64,000 bases of DNA from the NCBI RefSeq assembly GCF_008831285.2, contig NC_045139.1, forward strand, positions 35,995,706 to 36,059,705, in the 5' to 3' direction. Under the pieces are notes generated by a model. That model worked only from the letters and a program-made list of their open reading frames with translations. It made no database searches and had not been told where the DNA came from. The DNA is from Nymphaea colorata. Taxonomy: Eukaryota; Streptophyta; Magnoliopsida; Nymphaeales; Nymphaeaceae. Each line of letters starts with the position of its first letter. Position 1 is the first letter of the stretch. This document shows positions 48,768 through 59,569 of the stretch, piece by piece. The position numbers were made by a program, and so were the translations under genes.

Positions 48768-49575
48768 GAGAGATTCATACTGCTTGGGAAATCAAGAGGC
48801 CTGCTGCTGGGTAAGCCTGAGAGATTCATACTGCTTGGGAAATCAAGAGGCCTGCTGCTGGGTAAGCCTGAGAGATTCATACTGCTTGGGAAATCAAGAG
48901 GCCTGCTGCTGGGTAAGCCTGAGAGATTCATACTGCTTGGGAAATCAAGAGGCCTGCTGCTGGGTAAGCCTGAGAGATTCATACTGCTTGGGAAATCAAG
49001 AGGCCTGCTGCTGGGTAAGCCTGAGAGATTCATACTGCTTGGGAAATCAAGAGGCCTGCTGCTGGGTAAGCCTGAGAGATTCATACTGCTTGGGAAATCA
49101 AGAGGCCTGCTGCTGGGTAAGCCTGAGAGATTCATACTGCTTGGGAAATCAAGAGGCCTGCTGCTGGGTAAGCCTGAGAGATTCATACTGCTTGGGAAAT
49201 CAAGAGGCCTGCTGCTGGGTAAGCCTGAGAGATTCATACTGCTTGGGAAATCAAGAGGCCTGCTGCTGGGTAAGCCTGAGAGATTCATACTGCTTGGGAA
49301 ATCAAGAGGCCTGCTGCTGGGTAAGCCTGAGAGATTCATACTGCTTGGGAAATCAAGAGGCCTGCTGCTGGGTAAGCCTGAGAGATTCATACTGCTTGGG
49401 AAATCAAGAGGCCTGCTGCTGGGTAAGCCTGAGAGATTCATACTGCTTGGGAAATCAAGAGGCCTGCTGCTGGGTAAGCCTGAGAGATTCATACTGCTTG
49501 GGAAATCAAGAGGCCTGCTGTTGGGTAAGCCTGAGAGATTCATACTGCTTGGGAAATCAAGAGGTCTGCTGCAGG
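48768..49575. repeat. 51-bp minisatellite, about 15.8 near-identical copies
   Basis: The unit starts GAGAGATTCATACTGCTTGG and ends CTGCTGGGTAAGCCT. There are fifteen complete units plus one partial; unit 15 has a single C-to-T change and the last partial unit has a few. All others look identical. The array lies in the last intron of the VHA-d pseudogene (48645-49773). As 51 is divisible by three, long frames of 17-residue repeats run through it on both strands (48739-49824 and 48744-49637 plus; 48677-49543 minus). These are artefacts, not genes. Confidence 0.97.
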
Positions 49576-49891
49576 CTTGCTCATTATTTGGTGTTGAATC
49601 AGTTGGTCCGCAAGTTACAGTGCTTGTCGAGCCATGAAGTCAGAAAAAAACTTGTGATCCATGCACACACACACACACACATATACATTGGTTGTTACTC
49701 ATTGGTTCCTACATTTTACACACATATACATATCATTGCTTGTTACTCTTTATTTTTTTCCTACATTTTGCAGATCCATTGGAGTATTCCTTGCATACAT
49801 GAGGCTGAGGGAGCAAGAGATTAGGAACCTGCTGAGTGTATATTGCAGGGTCAGAGATTTAGGATTCATAACACTTGAGTCCATATTTTAG

Positions 49892-51360
49892 ATTCTAAGC
49901 CTGGAAATCCTGTTCCATCAAGGATGTGATCTAGCTAGTGAAATGAAGCCTGCACCTGCTGTTTTTCAGTTTGCCTGGAGGGCCAGCTTATGATATTTTA
50001 TGTTGTTGGGTGTTGCATAGATATAAAGTCGCTTCTGCTTACTGGAATGAGGATTTTTTTTTTCATGCAGTAAACTGTTCCCTGTGGCACACTCCAATTG
50101 CTATCTTTGAAATGGATGTATATGGTGGTTTTGATGTTTTCGAGCCTTAAAAAGGTGTTTTTTGTTGAAAAATTTGCAGAATTCATGCATATTTCTAATT
50201 TTGTAGAAATTTATGCATGTTTTGAAGAAAATATAAGAAGTCCCCCATGTTAAAAATTTCCAGAAATTTGTTTGTCAGATCTAAGCTTATTTTAAAAAAA
50301 ATTGTAAGTGTCTAGGTTTAAATAAGAAAAGGCTGTTCTGGAGCTTGATAGGAAATTTTAGGCAACCTGGCTAGTTGTAAGTGAGTTCTTGATAATGTTT
50401 AAGTGGCAAACATGACAAGTTATTTTCGTATTTAATATTTCTGCCATGAAGTGAGCCTTCAATTAAATTCCATCTGTAGAGTTGGATTCCCTTCAGACTT
50501 GGATGAGATTTTGGAAAAGAAAAAAGATCTTGATCAAAACAAAAAAGTGAACCCAAATCTAAAGCTACATTGCATTTACCTTTTTGCATGTAATGAGATT
50601 TTTTTATATGATGCAACTAAATTTGCATGAAATTCATGATTCATCAAATTAAGGATTTTAGGTTAAACTTAAGGACTACATTTTGAAATCTTCATTTTGC
50701 TTTTTGCATTAAGAGAAGGTCTGGTTTAAGCTTACGGGAAGCAAGATTTTGACTTTAGATCCTTAAATCTCAAATCTTGGGATCCTAAACCAAGTAGATG
50801 AAGGGCAATCAAACACCTTTTTATAGTTATGATTACGAAGGCCTTTCTAAAATTTATCATCAGAATGTGTATACATATATAAGAGAGAGTACGTCTTACT
50901 CAGAGTTTACCATCGTCTGTGTTATCCTATGTTTCTTGGCAATTTGGAAATTCTAATTCTATAAATTAGTGTAAAACATTGAAAATTGCAGGAATAAAAA
51001 CTTGAAAAAAAAAAAAAAAAAAAGATGTGCCGGACCTAGTTGATGGGTTTTCATCCAAGTCTCGACGCAGACCTGGACTCCGAGGGCGGAAAAGTTGAAG
51101 GGGCATCTGCTCTCTTGGGGTTCCCAAAAACATTACACAAATTTAAGTTAAATTTCGTGAGCCACAAGAGCTCAGATAGTTAATCTTATAACTTTCAATA
51201 AAATTTGTTTCACATCAGATATTCACGTTTCTTTTGCATACAATTTGTGCATGTTTCACGCTCATCCGCATCATTAAATGTGTAAGAGCTGGTTGGTGTC
51301 AGGCAGGACTTTGGAAGACGACGATATTAAACAAAACAACATATCACTTCATACGTAAGA
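49892..51360. other. Intergenic, no gene
   Basis: AT-rich sequence with no coding frame. A 19-A run lies at about 51005-51023. The region just upstream of the tRNA gene contains CAA-rich sequence (AACAAAACAACA, about 51328-51340), which suits plant tRNA transcription starts. Confidence 0.45.
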
Positions 51361-51432
51361 GCCCCTATAGCTCAGTGGTAGAGCGTCAGTCTTGTAAACT
51401 GAAGGTCCGTAGTTCGATCCTGCGTGGGGGCA
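51361..51432 (+). tRNA. tRNA-Thr (anticodon UGU), nuclear
   Basis: 72 nt, intronless and without encoded CCA. Acceptor stem GCCCCTA/TGGGGGC (one G-U pair), discriminator A; D stem GCTC/GAGC; anticodon stem TCAGT/ACTGA with loop CTTGTAA (anticodon TGT); variable AGGTC; T stem CGTAG/CTGCG with loop TTCGATC. Internal A box (TAGCTCAGTGG) and B box (GTTCGATCC) are intact. A T-run follows directly (TTTT from 51433), a pol III terminator. It does not look like plastid trnT-UGU. Confidence 0.97.
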
Positions 51433-51436
51433 TTTT

Positions 51437-54300
51437 ATCTCCGTTTCTTTTTGCCCTCCTTTCACTCTCTCCTCTTCATTCTCCCCCTCAAATTATTACT
51501 GTTTTTGGTTTTTTTGCATGTTTAGCTTTCTTTCTTCCGTCCATTTTTATATTATATTTTAAATCCCAAATCCTTTAGCGCCACAATGTATCCAAAGCAG
51601 GCTTGGTAACATTTAAGGGATAAAGGGAATGGTGGAAGCTCCGATTCTTATTGAACATTAGAATAACTACTCACCCAACAAACAACTGTTATATGCATTT
51701 CATCTCTATGGCGTCCTTATTTTAGTATCTTTTGTTATCTTTGCCAGCTTAATTCTTGTATTTTGTATGTGTTTGTTAATTTCATTTTCGGAAAAGTTTG
51801 TGCCCATCATCAAGGAAAATGAAAATCACCTCAAGGTCCGAACTTTTAGTGGCCTTATTCAAATTAAGAATCTTAAAGTCCAACTACCAAGCCTGGTAGT
51901 GTGCTTGGTCCACAACGAGTTCGAGCTACTCGATCTCTGATTTGTATTAGCTCGACTTATTTCTGGGGGAGCGCGAGTGACCTCATCTATGAAAGTTGAA
52001 ACATTTAAGGTCTGTGGTCTGTGGTTGCGTCGAAGCCTGGTGTAAACATATCGATCATCAACTTAGTACCATGATCCACTCTATCGGGCTCGCACCCGGA
52101 AGAATCGATGCTGACTATGCCCCTTAAGACAAATTTAACTTTTTAATGTGAGTCCAATTCAAGTCAAAACCTAAACTGGTTTGTCTTAAGAGGTTGAGCT
52201 CAATAAAGTCTGTTAAAACTTAAATGCATTATATATTGTACAATCAAATAGGTTTTCTTGTTGTTTTCTCCTTCACTTTCTCTTTTTCTCTTTTTTTTTG
52301 GGGTGCAGCGGTTGCCTTGTTTGCATGTAAGTCCTTGTTTTCAAATCTTTCGAGCCTATCCCAGCCAAGCTTAAGTAGGTTGACTCAAGCTAAGTTAACC
52401 CACTGAACCGAGCTAAGCTCGAGCTCGAGCTAGCCCACCTCAACTCATGAACGCCTGCTAAATGAGGCCAAGAGGCCAAGGGTACGAAGCGTCAAATTTT
52501 GACTTTTTCTTTAAACATTTTAAGAGTTTTTGTACTTTGATTAATTTTAACGTTTTTCATTTATTTTTTAAGTCAAATTTTTTATAGTTGTAGTTGATTG
52601 GCAATTGATTTCATGAAATAATAAAACTTGATTGCGTTGTTATAGGAGTTTTCTTCCTTTCGTAGTGGAACATTTTCAGTGTCGCTTATTGGTGCTTCTA
52701 TTCTGCACCATAAGACATTTATACTATAGGAACTTGAAAAGGAGACTAGCTGCCTACCAGCCCCCGCTTCATATGTTCCAGTGCGCCCCTTGAGGAGGTT
52801 TCTTCCTTCAATAGGCAACACTGAAAATGAGTCTAATAAGAAACAAACCTTCCATGATGAAGGCTAGGGATCAACGGATCAAACCTGCTTGACTGAAAAC
52901 CCAGATCCAAATCTGAAGCCGCACCCATCTCTATCTGCATAAGTATTGCACAAACCACATCCGGTTTATACATGATGAATTGTGGATCAGATTTTGTGAG
53001 ATCTTATAAAACTCCACTGGTCCAACAACCCAATCTGATCCTATCGATTCCAATCTAGATCTCCTCCTTTACCACACGCGAGTCCCAAGCCATTGGCATG
53101 GAGTTTTCTCTTCCATGGAACAATTAAGGCAAACCGGATCGAAATATCAACCCTTTTCGGTTGCCGTCAAGGTTTAGGGCTACATCCGCTTGTGCAAGGA
53201 GTTGATGCTCATGGAAATCAAACTAGAGACTTGCCTGGTCAAGCTCCAGTTATAGTATAACAAATTCATATATACAAAATGGAAAAATAAGTTTGAAATT
53301 TTTCATGTAATTTTAGGAAGAGTATCTCCAAGGAACGACAACATGTCATCGGTTTGATTATCGTAAAAGTTACTTTTGTGGACTGCAAATGGTTGATTAC
53401 AAGGAACTCGAATTGAAATGTATACTATAAAACTACTCAGGTCCCGATGCAGATCTGAACCCCACCAACGAAAGAAAGAAGGAGGTTTGGCCTCACTTGG
53501 ACGATGGGGTTAGGGACGAAAGGAAGGGAAAATATTTAGTTGCATAATGTATTTTTTGGATTCTGATTTAGTTTGATCTTACTAAAATAAATCGTTTGAC
53601 AAAAAAATTGTTCCCTCTTTCTCTCTCTCTCTCAACTTAGAAAGAGTACCACTAAACCTCTCTCAACTTAGAAAGAGTACCACTAAACCCGAATCAGCTT
53701 TTAAACCGGCCATTGGCCATGAAAGTACACCTGTATTTGACAGTTGCCGGGAAAGTGAGACATTTATGGGGAAGAATCGGCATTTTTAAATTATTACAAA
53801 AAAAAGTGAGACCTTGAACGGAATTATATAGTGATCATTAACAGCACAAATTTCATAACCTCACTTCAGAAGTGCCGGAAGATTCACGGAAAATCAACCA
53901 GAAGATGTCAGCAGAGGGCTCCACGGGCCTCTGCTTCTATTTGTTGTTTCTCGAAGTATGGTCTTGTTAAATGCTCCAAAACTATTTGAAAATTATTTTT
54001 CGTCTACGTTCTTCTTATGAACCTACAAAAGCATGCCACGGGTTTCAAATGCAGACAAAATATGATATGATTAAACTGACTTGTGGAAAAGGATCTCTGC
54101 AAGAATACAAACTCGGCATGCCAGATAGAAGATAAGTAGATAAGTGAGAGAAGAAAAAGAATAGTTTAATGGACAGAATTCTTAATTTACTGTCCTGGAA
54201 ACAACTCTTGATTTGAAAGCTATCATTATCCGCAGAAAGAACCCTTTTTTTCAATACAATTAGCAACAATAGGACGTCTGAACATTTCAATCACTACATT
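51437..54300. other. Intergenic with repeat debris
   Basis: No gene recognised. There is GAGCTCGAGCTAGC-type debris near 52380-52440, a relative of the 40440-40620 repeat near 53160-53250, and a 36-bp tandem duplication at about 53622-53690 (CTCTCAACTTAGAAAGAGTA twice). Confidence 0.45.
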
Positions 54301-54926
54301 CCGTGCTCTGCAGACAAACTTTCCATTACAGACTCGACAGAAGCTCACCAGTCTTTATCACATGCTTTCTTGTTTATATTAGAGAAAGCATTTAAATGGA
54401 GGAGGCCAACAATCTGTGAGGAAAGACTACCAACATGCACATGATGTCAATTCAATACAGCAATAGAAAGATCCTTCCATTCTTGCCTTCTATTTTTTGC
54501 AGGCTCCAGTATGCAAATCCAAGATGGTTGCCATTTTAGCAACCTTCACTTTAGAGAACAACCCGGAAGTACCACCAGCCACTGTTTCCGACACATTCCC
54601 TGAAACTTTAATTAAACCTAACAAACAAATTACACCAGATTAGCTCATGTTCTTCTTCTTGAGTTCTGCAATTCTTATCTCAGTATGTCAACAAAATAAG
54701 ACCACCCACAATCTGCCTCCCGAAATCCTCTGGAAATTTCTCCAGAACGGCAAAAGCAATCCCAAGACCAGCATTGGGGGAAAGAATTGTACAGATACAG
54801 ACACAACAATAGATCGAAAGAAAGCTAAATTACAAATCCATGAGATATATACAGCACCCTTTGAACTGCAGATTTTCCCTGCCTTCCCCTGTTTTACCCA
54901 GCACGATTTGTCATTTCCTTCGTCAA
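54301..54926 (-). other. Probable 3' UTR/flank of the CRINKLY4-like gene
   Basis: The minus-strand region downstream of the stop codon at 54927. The 155-codon plus-strand frame here (54647-55114) overlaps the kinase C-terminus in antisense and shows no known motif. Confidence 0.4.
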
Positions 54927-57518
54927 TCAAAAATTATGATGCAAGAAGAGCTCTTGCTGGGGTGAAGCAGGTGCAATCTCTTCCTCCAACCTGTTCAATC
55001 CATCCCCTCCCACAATGCATTTTGCTTCAGGAGCACCAACATTTTTCCCCTCGATATCGGCTTCTGATACAGAAGATTTTCTTCTCTGAGACGAAGTCAA
55101 GCTTGGGAAGGTAATCCATGAAGGTGCTCTGAACTCAAGCCTCTGATCATCACCATCAACCGTATGGTCCGTATCGATTTCGGAACTTGATCGGTATGAA
55201 GATCGCTGTGAAGCTTTCTTGTGCAACCGGCTGCTGCCCAGTACAACTTCAGTCGGCAAGATCGGTTGTTCGATTGAAGGAGTGCCCATTAGCACAGCTA
55301 GAGCTCTCTCCAGTGCTGTAGTCACCTTGTCCATTGAAGGTCTCTCCTTTCCCCTCATCCTCACACACTTGCAGGCCACATTCGCAATCTTCCTCAATGC
55401 CTCCATTTCCACAGGCGGCTTCAATCTTGTATCGAGAATTGCTTCCAGAGTACCACTTTTTATCAAAGGAACTGCCCATTCGACGATGTTCCCCTCTTCG
55501 AATTGCATATCTATTGCTTTTCGGCCACTCAGGATCTCCAGAAGCAGAACACCAAAACTGTAAACATCACTCTTTGTTGTAAGATAATGCAGCCTGTAAT
55601 ACTCAGGATCAAGATAGCCCAACGTGCCTGCAGGCAGCTCTGATAATGGGCAGCTGCTGTTGTCCGGTCCCAACAAGGATAAACCGAAATCTGAGACTCG
55701 AGCATTCCATTCTTCATCGATCAAAATGTTTGAAGACTTGATGTCCCGGTGAATTACCGGCGGGCAAGCGTAGCCATGGAGGTATTCAATCCCCCTAGCC
55801 GCTTGAACTGCAATGGTGACCCTCCTGATCCAATCCAGAGGCTCCTTCTTCTTCTTCCCATGTAGGAGTTCGTGTAATGAACCGTGCGCCATGAATTCGT
55901 AAACGAGAAGCCTTTCACCGCCTTCCTCGCAGTAACCGAGCAAATTCAGCAAATGGGCATGGTTCAATCTCGACAAAAGATCAAGTTCAGTGTGGAACTC
56001 GTTCGAGTTCTTCTTTAAATCGGATGCCATTATTGCCCTCTTAACTGCCACGACGGTTCCATCTTTCAAGACCCCTTTGAAGACGCACGAGAAGCTGCCC
56101 TTGCCCACCTGCGATTCCTCACTGAAACCCCCAGTGGCCTTCTCCAGATCCTCGTAACTAAACTGTCGAGCTCTCCTGATCTTCAACTCTTCCAAATCAG
56201 GCTTAATTTTGACAGGCTCCTTGTGAAAAGAACCAGCTCCGGAGTTGTTACCGGTCCTCGAACGAGGTGCTCTACAGTTGCATCTCTGCAATTTGAACCT
56301 CACATAAAGTATGGCAGCTAAAGAAACAGCACTTACCACAAAGACAGCAATGGCCAACTCTGCCAAGAAAACAGGCAAGCGGATCGACGACCAACCTCTG
56401 TTCTCCCTGCCGTCGCGAGAAGGCGGAACAGGAGTTGCAGCGACCGGGAGGCTTGCAGGAAAATTAGAGCCCCAGCAGACAGGTTTCAATGCGTCGGCAG
56501 AATCAATACTACAAGTGAAGTAGTCGCCGGCAGCAATGGCAGATGCCCTGGTGTTGTCAGGAACAATGGTGCTGTTTTCAAGCCTATAACCCCAACAAAC
56601 AACTCCATGGTCATAGGCCCTGATCCCACATGCATGAAACTTCCCACCCACAACAGAGATGAAGGGGAAGTCAGGAGCAAGGTCAACATTACCTCCCCAA
56701 CTGCTCTCATCTTGACCTTCCCCTAAACTCAGGCTCTTCCCCCAGCAGAAAACTCTGCTGGAGGACCTCCCACAGACATGAAATCCTCCAGCTGAAACGT
56801 CAAGGAAGCTAGTGTTTCTGGGAATCAAACTGATCACTCCACTCTCCGTTTCATCTCCCCAGCAAACTGCTGTCCTATTCCTCACAAACAGTCCACAATT
56901 GAAGCCTGCCCCTCCTGTTATTGACAGGATCCCTCCTTCAAAACTGTAGGATCCTGTCATGTTATACCCCCAACAATCAACAACAGAAACAGAGGAATAG
57001 TTTCTTGATGTGGGCATTGGCTTCCTCAGAGCACACAAATGATGATCCCCAGCACTGATCTCAGCATAAGCAGCCTCCGGCTTCATGGGCTGCGGCACCC
57101 CCATTGGGATGTAGATGTTGTTGCCCCAGCAGTAAGGCTGGTTCTGGTGCAGAAGAAGCCCGCAGACAAAGCCGTCGCCGGCAGTCAGCCCCCAGAAGGA
57201 GAAGCTCATTGGCGTGCCATACACGATGGAAAAGTCAGGTCCCTGGCAGCTCACTTGGCGAGTCCCATCTGGGTGAAGCCCACAGAAGCTGGCACCATTC
57301 GCACCGTATGAAACTGCAATGGTGGACATGGAACCGAAGCATGTGACCTCAAGATCTTCATGGCAGAGCAGTACCAAGACCACAACATGAAGGCAGAAAG
57401 TTGTCTTCTTGGGAATCATGGTGAGAATGAGCTGAAAAAGATGAGTCCCTTTGAAGGGTGCAGGTGAGGAGGTGGAGGAGGTGGAGGGGGAGACCTGGTG
57501 CTGCTCTGTGGTGGGCAT
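54927..57518 (-). CDS. CRINKLY4/ACR4-type receptor-like kinase lacking the TNFR-like region
   Basis: CR4/ACR4 kinases control epidermal and root stem-cell fate at the plasma membrane. A single exon encodes 863 residues from the first Met. Met34 (57419) is the likelier start, because it directly precedes a hydrophobic signal peptide (CLHVVVLVLL). Seven crinkly (RCC1-like) repeats span about 65-350, marked by seven WG dipeptides, six as CWG. The membrane helix is at about 381-406. The kinase spans about 471-745: GKGSFSCVFKG, VAVK Lys493, HRD Asp592, DFG Asp610 and GTLGYLDPEYY, all intact. The tail has SWITFPS-TSSQRRKSS, RLEEEIAPASP and the ending LFLHHNF, the ACR4 signature. Only about 30 Cys-free residues separate the last repeat from the membrane helix, so the TNFR-like region is missing. 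Family knowledge: CRR1-3 also lack it, but the tail fits ACR4. Confidence 0.95.
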   Translation of the reverse strand: MPTTEQHQVSPSTSSTSSPAPFKGTHLFQLILTMIPKKTTFCLHVVVLVLLCHEDLEVTCFGSMSTIAVSYGANGASFCGLHPDGTRQVSCQGPDFSIVYGTPMSFSFWGLTAGDGFVCGLLLHQNQPYCWGNNIYIPMGVPQPMKPEAAYAEISAGDHHLCALRKPMPTSRNYSSVSVVDCWGYNMTGSYSFEGGILSITGGAGFNCGLFVRNRTAVCWGDETESGVISLIPRNTSFLDVSAGGFHVCGRSSSRVFCWGKSLSLGEGQDESSWGGNVDLAPDFPFISVVGGKFHACGIRAYDHGVVCWGYRLENSTIVPDNTRASAIAAGDYFTCSIDSADALKPVCWGSNFPASLPVAATPVPPSRDGRENRGWSSIRLPVFLAELAIAVFVVSAVSLAAILYVRFKLQRCNCRAPRSRTGNNSGAGSFHKEPVKIKPDLEELKIRRARQFSYEDLEKATGGFSEESQVGKGSFSCVFKGVLKDGTVVAVKRAIMASDLKKNSNEFHTELDLLSRLNHAHLLNLLGYCEEGGERLLVYEFMAHGSLHELLHGKKKKEPLDWIRRVTIAVQAARGIEYLHGYACPPVIHRDIKSSNILIDEEWNARVSDFGLSLLGPDNSSCPLSELPAGTLGYLDPEYYRLHYLTTKSDVYSFGVLLLEILSGRKAIDMQFEEGNIVEWAVPLIKSGTLEAILDTRLKPPVEMEALRKIANVACKCVRMRGKERPSMDKVTTALERALAVLMGTPSIEQPILPTEVVLGSSRLHKKASQRSSYRSSSEIDTDHTVDGDDQRLEFRAPSWITFPSLTSSQRRKSSVSEADIEGKNVGAPEAKCIVGGDGLNRLEEEIAPASPQQELFLHHNF

Positions 57519-58355
57519 TCAAGTTAAAAGGGGAAAAGGAGGAGATGGTGGGGAGGGTGCATTAATGGCATTAAACTGCTGGGCTCAGATGTGGGGAGGC
57601 TTGGTTGGTAACAATAAATAAGAGTCTCATGTTTTTTGAACGCTGTGACGTTTCAATTCTTTCACTCACCTCCTTCCTAAGCACCAAAATTGGACTCTCG
57701 TCGCCATGAGCAACAGGAATTGCTGGTTCTTGCTTTCATCTCATCACTCTCCTGTTCCTATCAGTTTACTGATCAGCTTCTCCTTTCGGCATACATAACG
57801 GAAACACTCGATTTTTGGCTCAGTATCTCCCGTGACACGGAGAACGCATTCCAAACACTTAGTCATTGAATATTGTACCCAAAACTATTCTAAGATTCCT
57901 TTCATTAACGAATTTTTAATGTTTTTTCGAAGGTCTTCAATCGATATCTTGTCCTTTCAGCATTTAAAAAGGTTAGAAAGTCAGCAAACCTTCATGTTTG
58001 AAATTCAAGAAATATTCGTGTTTGCAAATTGGGTTGCTGCCCTCGGTTCCTTCTGATAAGACCTCAAATAAAAGAAGCAAGAAAGAGTAGAAGCAAGAAA
58101 AATGTTGCAGAATTGTAAAAAGATCAGTAGAAAAAACTTTAAAAACTTCAAGTGCACTTAAGTTTTATAATAATTCTCTATGATAGCATCACAAAAATGT
58201 GACGCTTTTCTTATACTCGTGCAGTTGCCGCCAACCCTTAAACACTAGACCTCGTGATTAGTAAGGCTTTCTGCAATTATAAGCCAGGAACCGACCAACA
58301 AAGATGTGATATTTTAAAGCATCGAGTTCATCGACATCTCTCATTTCTTGACTTC
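57519..58355. other. Upstream region of the CRINKLY4-like gene
   Basis: Probable promoter and leader on the minus strand. No gene, TATA box or repeat could be assigned. Confidence 0.35.
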
Positions 58356-58358
58356 CCA

Positions 58359-58360
<2 letters not shown>

Positions 58361-58400
<40 letters not shown>

Positions 58401-58440
58401 ATTATTATATAACAATAATAATAATAATAATAATAATATT
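58361..58440. repeat. (AAT)n/(ATT)n compound microsatellite
   Basis: AAT repeats, then ATT repeats, then AAT repeats, so adjacent parts are self-complementary and can form a hairpin. Confidence 0.93.
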
Positions 58441-59167
58441 GTAGTAAATTGTTATTATAAGGACAAATGGTAGTGGAAAATGTTTGTTGGTCGAAATCAC
58501 CTTCCTTCTTTTTAGTGTTTTGGGACTTAGATGACAAATTAAACGGAGAGATTAAAGAAATGTTTTTAGTTTTTATTATGAAAGGAAAAAATGAAAGGTG
58601 TATTTTTGGTAAATTAAAAAACAAGGGATGCAAAGCCCAAATTTGCACTACCTGAAGGAGGATAACCGGATTTTGGCATATATGGAGGGCCGAGAGTGAA
58701 AATCGCTTTCTTCTTTTCATTCTTTTGCTTCCCCGGATTTCTGCGTGCATTATTTGAACAGTTGAACGGATCGGATCTTATTTTACATTCCTAGCGAATT
58801 CCAGTTACGATTCAGTTAGTTGGATTCGATTATAATGTTGGGATCCGGTTAGCAACCACATTCTATGGATATTCTGATTCCAGTTCACTTATAAATATTT
58901 GAAATCCGAAATATTTCATTAATTTGAACTTTATATCTTATTGAAATATCCATCTCATCAATGTCAGAAAGGATAGGGATTTTATTTTATTCAGTAATAA
59001 AGGGTAATATTAAAAAAATGCAACTAACAAATTTTTTTTGTATGGAAGTTTTCATGAAAATGTGATTTCAATTAAAAGAATCACAAAATGGTGCCCTTTT
59101 TAATTATAATCAAAAGGTATGCTCAATAATCGAAGTATTTTTTTTTCTTAATATAAACTTAATTTTT

Positions 59168-59568
59168 AGGTGAGTGAGAGGGAATGCACCACCCTGGTAA
59201 TAGGCTGAAGCCGCCCTCACATCTTCCTGCCTCTTTCCCCCGACCACCAGGGTCTAAAGCAGCATTGGGACATTCCAGTAAACAGTGGCGGAGTCAAGAT
59301 TTTTCATCTGTGAGGCACTTGTGCATGTGACACAACTTTGGTGTGGGCACTCCATATAAATTTAGAGTCATAACAATGTGAAGTTAACACATTATAATGA
59401 ATTTTTTGATGGGATGGTGTGGGCAGTGGCCCACCCCACTCAACAAGTAGCTCCGCTAATGCCGGTAAGTGAAAGGTAATTCCACCACTCGAGTAAGAGA
59501 CCGAAGCCACCCGCTCTTTCCCCCTACCACTAAGGTCTAGTGTAATGTCAGGACATGGGTGGTCATAT
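59168..59568. repeat. Paired low-copy repeats separated by a MITE
   Basis: Two similar ~105-bp copies, 59168-59272 and 59464-59568. Both have GGT(G/A)AGTGA, CCGAAGCC or CTGAAGCC, CTCTTTCCCCC and GGTCTA blocks. A hAT-like MITE (59283-59461) lies between them. Confidence 0.7.
59283..59461. mobile_element. hAT-like MITE, GGCGGAGTCA type
   Basis: Ends CAGTGGCGGAGTCAAG and the complement of AGTAGCTCCGCTAATG. The flanks CCAGTAAA and CCGGTAAG match at 6 of 8 bases. It contains GTGTGGGCAGTGGCCCAC. Same family as 30663-30842. Confidence 0.8.
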
Positions 59569-59569
59569 C

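Larger units (their letters stand above)
47062..49891 (+). pseudogene. V-type proton ATPase subunit d (VHA-d) pseudogene, 3' half
   Basis: Subunit d links the V1 rotor to the V0 proteolipid ring. Four exon remnants lie in family order: 47062-47154 (LAVAQN...LYRLVLIDAP then APYFSEC), 47913-47989 (DVDDM then AYLEDFHRF), 48510-48644 (VMERYPAYQ, ESQMLDKAF, LAFMRQ) and 49774-49891 (GVFLAYMRLREQEIRN). Damage includes a 1-nt deletion after DVDDM, an in-frame TAG at 48602-48604 within the FYEEEV region, and a 2-nt deletion at the start of the last exon that shifts the frame. The exons for the N-terminal half and for the segment between RFC and VRGVME are absent. Introns with AG/GT borders remain, so it is a duplicated gene copy, not a processed one. 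Confidence 0.9.

Noticed and set aside
48768..49575. CRISPR-like array (regular repeats)
   Set aside because: There are no unique spacers; the units are contiguous and identical, and this is a plant nuclear sequence.
48677..49824. Three long frames (288-361 codons) of 17-residue repeats on both strands, looking like a repetitive protein
   Set aside because: They follow from a 51-bp minisatellite whose period is a multiple of three. The array lies in an intron of a pseudogene, and the frames have no start context or homology.
51361..51432. Plastid-derived trnT insertion
   Set aside because: The stem sequences differ from plastid trnT-UGU as I know it, and the gene has nuclear A and B boxes and a T-run terminator.
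54647..55114. 155-codon plus-strand frame
   Set aside because: Partly antisense to the kinase tail, with no recognisable motif and no neighbouring exons.
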